DNA from: Akkermansiaceae bacterium UBA5688
Lineage (GTDB): Bacteria; Verrucomicrobiota; Verrucomicrobiia; Verrucomicrobiales; Akkermansiaceae
Assembly: GCA_002420315.1 (NCBI GenBank)
Contig: DIHU01000079.1
Coordinates: 1,572 to 29,493, forward strand
Length of the DNA stretch: 27,922 nucleotides
Reading direction: 5' to 3'
This document shows, piece after piece, positions 17,549 through 25,289 of this stretch; the first letter of the stretch is position 1, and each line of letters opens with the position of its first letter. A program made the translations under genes and the position numbers. Under the pieces are notes generated by a model. The model was not told where the DNA came from. It did not search any database and worked only from the letters and a program-made list of their open reading frames with translations.

Positions 17549-18298
17549 ATAAACAACGAAAAAATACGAATCGTTGGCATCATCCCGGCCCGCTGGGCCT
17601 CCTCTCGCTTCCCCGGAAAGCCTCTTCATCCGCTCCTCGGGAAACCACTCCTCCAACACGTTTTTGAGCGTGCATCGCTCTGCGCTGAACTGGATGAACT
17701 GGTGATAGCAACTGATGACGATCGTATCACCGCTTTGTGCAAAACAATTGGGGCCAAGGTCATCAAAACCCGTCCCGATCATCCATCCGGGACAGATCGT
17801 ATCGCCGAGGCCGCTCAGCAATGCGAGGCCGCTAGTCATGTCATCAACATTCAAGGAGACGAGCCATTACTTGAGCCTGAGCTGGTTGACACCCTCGCAA
17901 GAGAACTGCGCGAGGACAGCAACATCCCCATGATCACTGCAGGAAGCCCGCTTGATGATCCTGAACTTATCGCCGATTCCAATATCGTAAAGCTGGTCAT
18001 CGATCGAAACCAAAACGCGCTCTACTTTTCGCGTTCTCCCATCCCCTTTCGCCGAAGTGACACCCCCTCCCTCCCAACCTACCGCCATTTGGGGATTTAC
18101 GGCTACCGAGTCGACTTCCTTGAGCATTTCATCACCCTTCCCCCCTCGGCCCTCGAAACAGCCGAAGGACTAGAACAGCTGCGGGCCCTCGAGAATGGCG
18201 CAACGATCCGCGTCCACCTCACCGAACACGAAGCCATCGGCCTCGACTCTCCTGATCAAATCCCGCTCATAGAATCCCTGCTTGCCTTATCTCAATGA
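17549..18298 (+). CDS. kdsB: 3-deoxy-manno-octulosonate cytidylyltransferase (CMP-Kdo synthetase), non-canonical start
   Basis: A 249-residue enzyme joining CTP and Kdo to give CMP-Kdo for lipid A-core assembly in the cytosol. Starting from ATA, the N-terminus carries GIIPARWASSRFPGKPL (residues 10-26, nucleotide binding), then ATDDDRI, DHPSGTDRIAEAA, NIQGDEPLLEP, YFSRSPIPF, RHLGIYGYR and ETAEGLEQLRALENG. All are typical of KdsB, whose usual length is about 245-255. The first canonical start codon (GTG, 17702) would delete 51 residues including the P-A-R...R-F-P-G-K motif, so it is rejected. Frame analysis leaves only ATT (17546) or ATA (17549) behind the strong Shine-Dalgarno. The stop overlaps the pyrG start (ATGA), implying translational coupling. 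A sequencing error at the start codon is the main alternative. Confidence 0.85.
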   Translation: MNNEKIRIVGIIPARWASSRFPGKPLHPLLGKPLLQHVFERASLCAELDELVIATDDDRITALCKTIGAKVIKTRPDHPSGTDRIAEAAQQCEAASHVINIQGDEPLLEPELVDTLARELREDSNIPMITAGSPLDDPELIADSNIVKLVIDRNQNALYFSRSPIPFRRSDTPSLPTYRHLGIYGYRVDFLEHFITLPPSALETAEGLEQLRALENGATIRVHLTEHEAIGLDSPDQIPLIESLLALSQ

Positions 18299-19899
18299 AA
18301 TACATCTTCGTCACTGGAGGAGTCGTCTCCTCACTTGGAAAAGGACTTGCTGCGGCCTCCATTGGCACCCTGCTCGAACACCGGGGGCTGAAGGTTATCC
18401 TTCAGAAATTTGATCCCTACCTCAACGTCGACCCTGGGACAATGTCACCCTATCAACATGGAGAGGTTTACGTACTTGATGACGGAGCGGAAACCGATCT
18501 TGATTTGGGGCACTACGAGCGATTCACCCACGGTAACCTTTCCCAAGTCAACAGTCTCAGTTCCGGACAAATTTTTGAAAACGTCATTAAAAATGAGCGA
18601 GCCGGAAAATACCTAGGTGCCACTGTTCAATTCATCCCCCATGTCACGGACGAGATTAAAGGACGACTCAAGATAGCCACTGAGAAAAATAGTGATTCTG
18701 ATGTTATCATAACCGAGATTGGCGGAACGGTTGGCGATATCGAGGGCCACCTTTTCCTCGAAGCACTACGCCAGTTCGCCCTCGAAGTTGGTTCTGAAAA
18801 TGTCTGCTTTATTCACGTCACCCTTCTTCCAATGGTGAAAGCTGCTGGAGAAATCAAAACCAAACCAACCCAGCAATCGGTCGCCAAGCTTCGCGAAATC
18901 GGAATTCAACCAGACATCATTATCTGCCGAACCGAGCACCATCTTGACGATGACAACAGACGGAAGATTGCGATGTTTTGCAATGTCGGAAAGAAAAATG
19001 TCGTCGCCTTTCGCGATGTCGAGAACACTATTTACGAATGCCCATTAGATCTTCGCAAAGACAAAATTGATCGCCTTGTAGTCGACTCTCTCGGGCTTCA
19101 ATCAAAAACACCTAATCTTTCAGAGTGGCAGAGCTTTGTAGACCGCTTGGTCAGCCCCTCCAAGTCGACTTCAATCGCTGTTGTTGGTAAATACATCGAA
19201 CTCAACGACGCTTATAAATCAATTTACGAATCGCTCACCATCGCCGGTGCCGAGCACGACACCAGAGTTAACATCATTAAGATCGATGCTGAAGATCTCG
19301 AAAAGGAAAGCGTGCAAACCATTATTGGCAATGTCAATGGAATCCTCGTTCCGGGCGGGTTCGGAGAACGAGGCACCGAGGGTAAAATTTTGGCTGCCCA
19401 ATATGCACGCGAAAACAAAATCCCCTATCTCGGAATATGTCTCGGAATGCAGATTGCCACGATCGAGTTTGCTCGGAATGTTTGTGGTTTGGCTGGAGCT
19501 AATTCGACCGAATTTAATAAAGAAACCGAGCACCCCGTGATTAGCCTTCAGGAAGAACAACAAGGCATCGTCGACATGGGGGCGTCTATGCGCCTAGGAT
19601 CGTGTGCTTCGACCATCTATCCAGGGACAAAATCTTACGATTTTTATGGTCAAACCGATACGATCCACGAACGCCATCGCCATCGCTGGGAATTCAACCC
19701 AAGCTATCGTGAACAGCTCGAGAAATGTGGTCTTACCATCGCTTCAGTCTCGCAAAACGAAGGCCTTGTCGAAATTATTGAAATTGCGGACCATCCTTTT
19801 TTTATCGGAGCTCAATTCCATCCCGAGTTTAAATCTAAACCAAATCAACCCCACCCGCTTTTCTCAGGACTCATCGCAGCCTCTCTCGAGAATTCATGA
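18295..19899 (+). CDS. pyrG: CTP synthase
   Basis: A 534-residue enzyme making CTP from UTP, ATP and glutamine. The synthetase domain (about 1-265) begins MKYIFVTGGVVSSLGKGL and contains KFDPYLNVDPGTMSPYQHGE. The glutamine amidotransferase domain has the nucleophile C382 in GICLGMQ and the C-terminal His/Glu in GAQFHPEFKS. All key residues are present and the length is standard. It overlaps kdsB upstream and nagZ downstream, each by ATGA, so the three are translationally coupled. The link with kdsB makes sense because CMP-Kdo synthesis consumes CTP; Chlamydia has the same kdsB-pyrG order. It has no Shine-Dalgarno of its own, consistent with coupling. Confidence 0.98.
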   Translation: MKYIFVTGGVVSSLGKGLAAASIGTLLEHRGLKVILQKFDPYLNVDPGTMSPYQHGEVYVLDDGAETDLDLGHYERFTHGNLSQVNSLSSGQIFENVIKNERAGKYLGATVQFIPHVTDEIKGRLKIATEKNSDSDVIITEIGGTVGDIEGHLFLEALRQFALEVGSENVCFIHVTLLPMVKAAGEIKTKPTQQSVAKLREIGIQPDIIICRTEHHLDDDNRRKIAMFCNVGKKNVVAFRDVENTIYECPLDLRKDKIDRLVVDSLGLQSKTPNLSEWQSFVDRLVSPSKSTSIAVVGKYIELNDAYKSIYESLTIAGAEHDTRVNIIKIDAEDLEKESVQTIIGNVNGILVPGGFGERGTEGKILAAQYARENKIPYLGICLGMQIATIEFARNVCGLAGANSTEFNKETEHPVISLQEEQQGIVDMGASMRLGSCASTIYPGTKSYDFYGQTDTIHERHRHRWEFNPSYREQLEKCGLTIASVSQNEGLVEIIEIADHPFFIGAQFHPEFKSKPNQPHPLFSGLIAASLENS

Positions 19900-20963
19900 A
19901 TGCCTCTCGGTTGATTGTTGGCCTTTCCGGCCCTGAACTCACATCAGAGGAGAAATCTCTTTTCCGTGAGATCCAACCGGCTGGCTACATCCTCTTTTCG
20001 CGTAATCTGGTCTCAGCCGAACAGATTCGAGGACTCACTGATTCGCTCAATTCGATCTCACAACACCGCCCTTTCATCTCGATCGACCAGGAAGGTGGAC
20101 GTGTCTGGCGCACCAGAGAGTTTAGCTGTGCACCACCGGACGCGGCAACATTTTCTAAAAAAGCAACGCCCCGTCAAATTGCACAATTTGGGGCCCTTAC
20201 CGGCCAGCTCCTCCAAATTCTCGGCATCAATCTGAATTTCGCTCCCGTCCTTGATCTTGATCATTTTCCAGAAGAAAACAATGGGCTTCGGGGAAGATGT
20301 TGGGGAAATCACTCCCAGACTGTCATTAACAACGCAGGTATTTTTAATCGCTGGATGCGAAAGCAAACCATCCTCTCCTGCGGCAAACACTTTCCTTCGA
20401 ATGGGCTCGCTCTGAGCGACCCCCATCATGACCTCCCCGTAGCTGATGCGAGCAAAGAAGATTTATTAAAAGCTGATCTTCTTCCATATACCGCGCTCAT
20501 GCCGGAGCTAGACGCAATCATGGCATGCCACCTCCACTTTCCAAAAATAGATCCAAAAATGCCGGCTTCACTGAGTCGAACCATTCTTACAGGCCTGCTT
20601 CGAGATCAAATTGGATATAATGGACTCATCCTCACCGACGACCTCGACATGGGCGCCATCGTAAATCATTACGGCCGAGGCAATGATATCAAATTAGCCC
20701 TCGAAGCCGGAGCTGACATTGCCCTAATTTGTCACAACATGGCCAATCTCTCAGAGGTTCTAAATAGTCTTCAGATTAATGAGGACCCGGATTCTCTTCT
20801 TCGTATCGAAAATCAACGCTTCAACCTCTGTCGCCCACCAGATTTCACGGAATCAAAGTGGAAAGATCTCAACGAAGAAATGAACCAATTGACTAGCGAA
20901 GTTATCGGAAAAGAACGCTTTGAGCTAGATTGCCCCAGCCAAAGCCCCGTCGAGGATTACTAG
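19896..20963 (+). CDS. nagZ: Glycoside hydrolase family 3 beta-N-acetylglucosaminidase (NagZ-like)
   Basis: A 355-residue GH3 protein without a signal peptide, as expected for cytosolic NagZ, which removes GlcNAc from recycled muropeptides. Motifs are GYILFSRN, SIDQEGGRVWR, LNFAPVLDLD, CGKHFPSNG (162-170), SDPHHDLP with the D175-H177 acid/base dyad of NagZ enzymes, MACHLHFP, and LTDDLDMGAI with the nucleophile Asp (D248 or D249). The common KHFPGHG is changed to KHFPSNG here, but the dyad and nucleophile remain. It overlaps pyrG by ATGA and is probably the last gene of the kdsB operon. General GH3 beta-glucosidase activity is less likely given the dyad. Confidence 0.9.
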   Translation: MNASRLIVGLSGPELTSEEKSLFREIQPAGYILFSRNLVSAEQIRGLTDSLNSISQHRPFISIDQEGGRVWRTREFSCAPPDAATFSKKATPRQIAQFGALTGQLLQILGINLNFAPVLDLDHFPEENNGLRGRCWGNHSQTVINNAGIFNRWMRKQTILSCGKHFPSNGLALSDPHHDLPVADASKEDLLKADLLPYTALMPELDAIMACHLHFPKIDPKMPASLSRTILTGLLRDQIGYNGLILTDDLDMGAIVNHYGRGNDIKLALEAGADIALICHNMANLSEVLNSLQINEDPDSLLRIENQRFNLCRPPDFTESKWKDLNEEMNQLTSEVIGKERFELDCPSQSPVEDY

Positions 20964-21055
20964 CCTATCTGCCATTCAATAAAATTCAGCTCGCATCTTT
21001 TTTGCTAAAGAAGTCTCGCAGAATTCTGTCTGATAGGGTATTAGAGATTTTGGTT

Positions 21056-21790
21056 ATGAAAATATCAACGAGATTAATTCCTATCCTAGCATTCTCAATC
21101 TTGGCCATCCAGTGTGAGGAGGACGCTCTAAAGTCAGAGACTGTCTTGACAGATGGCTGGCAAATTAAAACATCTGATGGCCAAAAGATTCCTGCAGGCT
21201 GGGAACCTTTTAATTTTGATAGTTTTGATGAACAGGATCCCTTCCTCCTTCGTCGCAGCTCTTCATCTAAGTGGGATGAAAAGCAAAGTTGGAAAATCAT
21301 GACAACCGGAATGACAATTCCTACGGGGTGGGAACCGTTTGGCTACGACGGAAACGATGAATCAGATCCGGTCCTCCTGCGCCAGAGCTCATCAACCCTT
21401 TGGGATCTTAAGCAAAAATGGGAAATTAAGACGGCGGGGCTCAAAATTCCAGCGGGCTGGGAGCCCTTCTCTTACGATAATAAAGATCAATCCGATCCGT
21501 TTCTTCTCCGCCGTTGTACTTCTGGAAAATGGGACAACAAACAAAAATGGGAAGTAACAACTTCAAACGGACAAGAAATTCCTGAAGGGTGGGAGCCTTT
21601 TGGGTATGATTGGGAAGATCAGTCGGATCCTTTCCTTCTCCGCCGTTGCGCGACAGAAAATTGGGATCCAAAGCAGAAATGGGAAGTTAAAACATCCAAT
21701 GGGCAGAAAATTCCTGCAGGCTGGGAACCCTTTGCTTATGATAGCAAGGATCAATCAGATCCATTTCTACTCCGCCGCCTCATCAAATAA
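21056..21790 (+). CDS. Secreted protein of five tandem GWEPF/SDPFLLRR repeats
   Basis: A 244-residue protein that I do not recognise. The ATG at 21056 is chosen because it places a signal-like segment first (MKISTRLIPILAFSILAIQC); the frame is open further upstream. The Cys after AIQ could be a lipobox, but Gln at -1 is unusual, so lipidation is uncertain. From residue 35 to the end the protein consists of five tandem repeats of 43-44 residues, each with W-[EQK]-[IV]-x-T, IP-x-GWEPF, D-x-[SQ]DP-x-LLR and WD-x-KQ. The last is cut to 36 residues. The aromatic and acidic conserved positions suggest small repeated beta modules, perhaps binding a ligand or calcium; this is inference. It is about 90 bases from nagZ and probably separately expressed. 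Confidence 0.7.
   Translation: MKISTRLIPILAFSILAIQCEEDALKSETVLTDGWQIKTSDGQKIPAGWEPFNFDSFDEQDPFLLRRSSSSKWDEKQSWKIMTTGMTIPTGWEPFGYDGNDESDPVLLRQSSSTLWDLKQKWEIKTAGLKIPAGWEPFSYDNKDQSDPFLLRRCTSGKWDNKQKWEVTTSNGQEIPEGWEPFGYDWEDQSDPFLLRRCATENWDPKQKWEVKTSNGQKIPAGWEPFAYDSKDQSDPFLLRRLIK
21158..21787 (+). repeat. Five in-frame tandem repeats of about 130 bp
   Basis: Repeat units begin with a Trp codon at 21158, 21290, 21419, 21548 and 21680, giving lengths of 132, 129, 129, 132 and 108 bp. Units 1 and 5 share the identical 20-mer ATTCCTGCAGGCTGGGAACC, while the middle units vary at several of these bases. Units 3, 4 and 5 share DQSDPFLLRR at protein level. The pattern suggests expansion by duplication followed by divergence, possibly with exchange between the outer units. 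Confidence 0.9.
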
Positions 21791-21846
21791 ATAGACAGCG
21801 ATCTCCTCCAGTCTCCTGATCCCTCTAGAAAAAAGATTACATAAAT

Positions 21847-21875
21847 TTGACTTAGAACCACAAAAGCAATAAACG
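21847..21875 (+). promoter_or_regulatory. Candidate promoter abutting the PEP-CTERM gene start
   Basis: TTGACT (21847-21852; 5 of 6 to TTGACA) and TAAACG (21870-21875; weak) are separated by 17 bases. The predicted start falls at about the ATG at 21882, which would give a leaderless mRNA. The -10 match is poor, so confidence is low. Confidence 0.25.
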
Positions 21876-21881
21876 GTCTCC

Positions 21882-22610
21882 ATGAATTGCAAGTTGGGAC
21901 CGGTTGTCGTATTTCTTTCAGCTTCGTCTGCACTTCTTCCAGTCAATGCTGCGATCATCAATCTAGTCCCGGGAGCCTCTAGGACCGACGACCCTGTGAC
22001 AAATGTCGCAGATTGGACTCTTGATGCTGGCTACGTAGTTGATGGAACCAATGATGTGATTTTCGAAGCGGGAGGAGATGGAACGGGTGTGGCACTTGTC
22101 GTAATCGGAAGCGACCTTACAGTTTACCAAGATCGGGGGGATTATCAGGTGGCCTCTCCCCTCAACGATTCCATGTTCTCCGTCAATATTTCTGAGTTCG
22201 CAGGTTCCGTGATTTCGATTCGGCTCGATGCGGACCTCTCGACTGCAAACGATATCTTAACCGTCACTGCAACTGATGGTGCATCAACAGTCACCAATGC
22301 GTTCACCCTACCCGGCAACGTTGCAAATATTGCTGGTGCAAATGACACTGGCTTTGGGATGACAGCAGCTGATCTTGCAGGGATTGACGAAGATGCGAAC
22401 CTCCTTCAGTTCAACGCCTCTTCATTCAAAGGAACAGGCTCAGATATTTTGGGACCAGACTCACTTGCAGGAAACCTTTATGTTAATGAAGACGCTCCAG
22501 CTTCTATCCCTGCGGCCAGCAGCTGGGGATTGACGCCAGTTCCTGAGCCTAGCTCGATGATTTTAATCGGAATCGCTGGGATCTTTGCAGGCCTCCGCCG
22601 CAAACGCTAG
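21882..22610 (+). CDS. PEP-CTERM sorting domain protein
   Basis: A 242-residue exported protein. It has a signal peptide (MNCKLGPVVVFLSASSALLP, cleavage near VNA-A). The body is rich in Asp, Gly, Thr and Val and predicted to be beta-sandwich (for example ISIRLDADLSTANDILTVTA). It ends in a PEP-CTERM signal: VPEPSS, a hydrophobic helix (MILIGIAGIFAGL) and RRKR. Such proteins are processed by exosortase and associated with the outer surface or exopolysaccharide in Gram-negative bacteria. The specific role is unknown; the body is not assigned to an enzyme family. No exosortase gene is in the window. Confidence 0.9.
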   Translation: MNCKLGPVVVFLSASSALLPVNAAIINLVPGASRTDDPVTNVADWTLDAGYVVDGTNDVIFEAGGDGTGVALVVIGSDLTVYQDRGDYQVASPLNDSMFSVNISEFAGSVISIRLDADLSTANDILTVTATDGASTVTNAFTLPGNVANIAGANDTGFGMTAADLAGIDEDANLLQFNASSFKGTGSDILGPDSLAGNLYVNEDAPASIPAASSWGLTPVPEPSSMILIGIAGIFAGLRRKR

Positions 22611-22748
22611 GGTGTTCGATTTTCGTCGCAGAAGTCGCAACCATCCTCCACCGGAAAAGCACAATTAAACCGGGTAGCAATCGAAGGCAACAGTAGGAAA
22701 ACCAGTTTGGGCCCCAATCTAATCTCGCCCATTTTCCAAGGCTCGCCC

Positions 22749-22768
22749 CTCCCCTAATAGGGAGTTTT
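22749..22768 (+). terminator. Weak candidate terminator after the PEP-CTERM gene
   Basis: CTCCC-ctaata-GGGAG forms a 5-bp stem followed by TTTT, about 140 bases after the PEP-CTERM stop codon. The stem is short and the T-run has only four bases, so this is tentative. The rest of 22611-22816 shows no gene. Confidence 0.3.
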
Positions 22769-22816
22769 GAGTAGGACTAAAAATGTCTTGATACCCTAGA
22801 AGATTGGATGATGCAA

Positions 22817-23305
22817 TTAACGCCGACCTGCAGTATTGAGCCGTGTGACGCGATAGCTCCCCTTTTGCGATAGCAACTTCACATCGTCCCCCGCAAAGAT
22901 TGGAATCTTTGGATCAAACGCTTGAACCACCGATACCACCTCGCCGTTTTCCAGCCTGATAGTGTATTCACGACCGCTAGCACGCGTTCTTGCTTCTTCT
23001 ATTTTCGCACCCACGACTGAACCCACAGCACCTCCCAACACTGCTGCAATCTCTCCGCCAGCACCACTGCCGGTGTTGCGTCCTGCAATAGCACCCACAG
23101 CGCCGCCTACAATGCCACCTGCACCGCTTTTTGTTCCCTCGATGACAACTTCGGCTACTTCTAGAACTTTACCAATTTTCACCTGTTGCAAGACACGAGC
23201 TTCACTACGCGAGTAACTAGTCCCGGTTTGAGTAGCCGGAACACAACTTGATAGAATGAACACTGAACCCACGAAGAGCACACGGCTTAACGATGTAAAC
23301 AACAT
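22817..23305 (-). CDS. Glycine-zipper outer-membrane lipoprotein (SlyB/Pcp-like)
   Basis: A 162-residue protein with a lipoprotein signal (LFVGSVFILSSC, lipobox LSSC at residues 18-21). It then has ARVLQQVKIGKVLEV and a glycine zipper of small residues (GGIVGGAVGAIAGRNTG and AAVLGGAVGSVVGAKIEE), and ends with EYTIRLENGEVVSVVQAFD. This order matches SlyB/Pcp-type outer-membrane lipoproteins of about 150 residues, which span or associate with the membrane through the glycine zipper and help maintain the envelope. It is convergent with the PEP-CTERM gene and divergent from the next gene. The start ATG at 23305 has no Shine-Dalgarno. Confidence 0.85.
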   Translation of the reverse strand: MLFTSLSRVLFVGSVFILSSCVPATQTGTSYSRSEARVLQQVKIGKVLEVAEVVIEGTKSGAGGIVGGAVGAIAGRNTGSGAGGEIAAVLGGAVGSVVGAKIEEARTRASGREYTIRLENGEVVSVVQAFDPKIPIFAGDDVKLLSQKGSYRVTRLNTAGRR

Positions 23306-23526
23306 AGTGTGACGCTATGAGCAGGACTTTCATATGTCAATCTCATGCCCCCAATAGTATTCCCCAACCGCAGGGTAAGACCATGTCCATTCGTGCCAAA
23401 AACCCAGCCAGGACAAAATTCTTTCAATACAGAAACTTCTATTAGAAATTCTTTATGGGTGCTCCATTTCTTTCCTTCTCAAGGAAACTTTCTAGCAGTG
23501 GTAATCCTTCTGATCTATTCTTCATC

Positions 23527-24099
23527 ATGGTCCACTTGAAGACTCTTTTTCTTTGTTTTAGCATCGTGCTAAGTTGCCATTCTTTTGGTTCCAAAACTCC
23601 TTCGCTGAAACCCGTGGTAGTTACTATTGACGTTCCCAGCCCAGCTTGGACGATCAAAATCAGCAGTATCTACATAAAAGCGAACAAGCTACTCGTCGTG
23701 TGCGAAGCACAGAAAAAAGGAGGCTTAGCTGCAGCCGTGATGTCAAAGGCTAAAGCATCGGCAAATATTCCGAGAAACTTCCTAAAACTTCCCCGTGAAA
23801 TCTATGTTTTAGGTCAGACTTGGAATTATAGAAAAGGATATAAAACGGTCACAGATGAGGAGTTAAGAAAATTACTACTTACCGCCTCTAAAGTTTATTC
23901 ATCTCCTAAACAGCTCAATGAGAAATCTTTCCTTGGCCTAAATGTGAAAGAAGCACAAACACTTGCTAAAGTTAATAGACTCTTATCTCGCGTGGTAGAA
24001 ATCGACGGGAAACCGCAGGTCACGACGGAGGACTATCGACCAGAGCGCTTCAACTTTTTCGTCAAAAATGGAAAAGTTATTCGAGTCAACAAAGGCTAG
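23527..24099 (+). CDS. Secreted protein of unknown function
   Basis: A 190-residue protein that I do not recognise. The ATG at 23527 is chosen because it puts a signal peptide first (MVHLKTLFLCFSIVLSCHSF); an ATG 24 codons upstream (23455) is in frame but would bury it. The mature part has a possible beta region (VVTIDVPSPAWTIKISSIYI, then KLLVVCEAQKK) and a basic helical region (DEELRKLLLTASKVY). There is no catalytic motif that I can name. It is isolated between a divergent lipoprotein gene and a small unknown gene, in an accessory-looking stretch of short genes on alternating strands. Confidence 0.6.
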   Translation: MVHLKTLFLCFSIVLSCHSFGSKTPSLKPVVVTIDVPSPAWTIKISSIYIKANKLLVVCEAQKKGGLAAAVMSKAKASANIPRNFLKLPREIYVLGQTWNYRKGYKTVTDEELRKLLLTASKVYSSPKQLNEKSFLGLNVKEAQTLAKVNRLLSRVVEIDGKPQVTTEDYRPERFNFFVKNGKVIRVNKG

Positions 24100-24220
24100 T
24101 TACCTATAACTATAGCGATTCGAATCATAGTGACATATAGCTCAGCCGTTTTGCGCTTTATTATGTGATGAGGTTTTGTCCAACAGCGCCACGGACCATA
24201 ACCGTTTAACTATTAGGCTT

Positions 24221-24586
24221 ATGAGACTTACAATTGAAGCAGAAGTTACCCTTACAGGTGTATTTATGGAAAAGGACCAAATTATACTCAATTATGAAGG
24301 AGAGATTGGTAAATACGGTCATGTCTTTTTTAACCACAAATTGACTCCCTCGGATTCGCAGGAGACAAAGGGTAGCTTTACAGGGTTCGCTAGGACTGTT
24401 CTAAATGACGGTGGCTCAATACAGGGAACACTTTCTGGAGTATGGAAACGAAGCGGCCCAAATTTCCGTATTCATAGCTTGGATGACGCAATCGGTATTG
24501 AAGATCAAAATTACGTCGAAATTACGGTAGATATTATCACTAAAAACGGGTCATTGAAGCTATTCAATCTCTATGAACATTGGTGA
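24221..24586 (+). CDS. Small hypothetical protein, predicted beta-rich
   Basis: A 121-residue protein from the ATG at 24221 (an in-frame TTG at 24176 would add 15 poorly structured residues). It has no signal peptide. It alternates short beta-type strands with Gly/Asn turns (LTIEAEVTLTGVFM, IILNYEGEIGKYGHVFFNH, GSFTGFARTVLNDGGSIQGT, YVEITVDIITKNGSLKL), suggesting a small beta-barrel or lipocalin-like fold. I recognise no family. It is AT-rich, isolated and has no Shine-Dalgarno, so it could be a recently acquired gene. The regular amphipathic pattern argues that it is really coding. Confidence 0.5.
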   Translation: MRLTIEAEVTLTGVFMEKDQIILNYEGEIGKYGHVFFNHKLTPSDSQETKGSFTGFARTVLNDGGSIQGTLSGVWKRSGPNFRIHSLDDAIGIEDQNYVEITVDIITKNGSLKLFNLYEHW

Positions 24587-24679
24587 TCAAAATCGTTGTT
24601 AGATTTCTGAGAATCCACAGCAATTTTATAACCAAACTCAGACTAGGCTTCTTTTCCACCAAAAGTAAGTATTCGGTAG

Positions 24680-25249
24680 TCAGGGGGATACTTTCTTGTA
24701 AAGATCTTTGAGTTCACCAAGTGGTTTCCCATCCAACTTAATGTTTTTCGATTTCAACATGAACGATCTCCTATCATCCGAAAAAACCCATTTTATATCA
24801 CCAGTAATCACCCCACCACCTTTCTGGGCACCATCAACTTTCTCCCCATACTCTGTATCGCTTATCTTAAAGAGCGTTCCATGACCAACCATTCCGCCAC
24901 TCGTAAGGTATAGACTTCGGATCTGAGATGTGGCCGGGTGGTAGTATAACCTCCAAGCGCTCTCCTCTGTCCCCTGCATTGATTTCATCTCCAACGCTGC
25001 CCCGTCTAGGATACGAGTAATCTTGGAATGGCCCCTGACAGTCTCTCCTCGAACAGCATTTGCACCTGGCCACTCGTTTATCCAAAGGATATCTGAATTC
25101 CAACGCCCCTCAAGCAAGCCACACAGCTCCCTAAACTCTTTAAGAGTCGAAGTTCTCACTGACGGTTTTCCGTGATGATCAGCAAAAGCAGGACTCATGG
25201 AAATCACGCTCATTAGCACCGAGAGAGCCAGTTTTTTTATTGTTTTCAT
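24680..25249 (-). CDS. Exported DUF1579-like/calycin-type protein
   Basis: A 189-residue protein with a clear signal peptide (MKTIKKLALSVLMSVISMSPAFA-DH). The mature part starts with LCGLLEGRWNSDI, then GHSKITRILDGAALEMKSM, WRLYYHPATSQIRSLYLTSGG, YGEKVDGAQ and SFMLKSKN. The G-x-W near the N-terminus followed by repeated beta strands resembles the calycin-type proteins (DUF1579 and relatives) that bind small hydrophobic ligands; I infer this from pattern only. It would act in the periplasm or outside the cell. A strong hairpin lies 18 bases upstream of its ATG. Confidence 0.7.
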   Translation of the reverse strand: MKTIKKLALSVLMSVISMSPAFADHHGKPSVRTSTLKEFRELCGLLEGRWNSDILWINEWPGANAVRGETVRGHSKITRILDGAALEMKSMQGTEESAWRLYYHPATSQIRSLYLTSGGMVGHGTLFKISDTEYGEKVDGAQKGGGVITGDIKWVFSDDRRSFMLKSKNIKLDGKPLGELKDLYKKVSP

Positions 25250-25267
25250 AAACTTTTAATCGATTGA

Positions 25268-25289
25268 GAGATGCTTTCAAAGGCATCTC
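25268..25289 (-). promoter_or_regulatory. Hairpin in the leader of the calycin-type gene
   Basis: The perfect 7-bp arms GAGATGC and GCATCTC (extendable by T.G and T-A, loop TCAA) lie 18 bases before the ATG at 25249. There is no T-run in either direction, so it is not a typical terminator. It could be an operator or an mRNA leader hairpin. The rest of 25250-25522 shows only a weaker inverted repeat (ATCAT...ATGAT near 25296-25313). Confidence 0.45.

Noticed and set aside
17702..18298. A 198-codon kdsB frame starting at GTG 17702
   Set aside because: It lacks the conserved first 51 residues, including the PARWASSRFPGK motif, which are encoded upstream in the same open frame behind a perfect Shine-Dalgarno.
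21158..21787. CRISPR-like array
   Set aside because: The periodic sequence is an in-frame coding repeat of about 130 bp without short repeat/spacer structure.
23345..23539. A 64-codon frame upstream of the secreted unknown gene
   Set aside because: It overlaps the signal peptide region of the better-supported gene and has no protein-like features.
24170..24215. Integron attC-like site (GTCCAAC followed by GTTTAAC)
   Set aside because: GTTTAAC does not fit GTTRRRY, no paired inner boxes were found, and no integrase is present.
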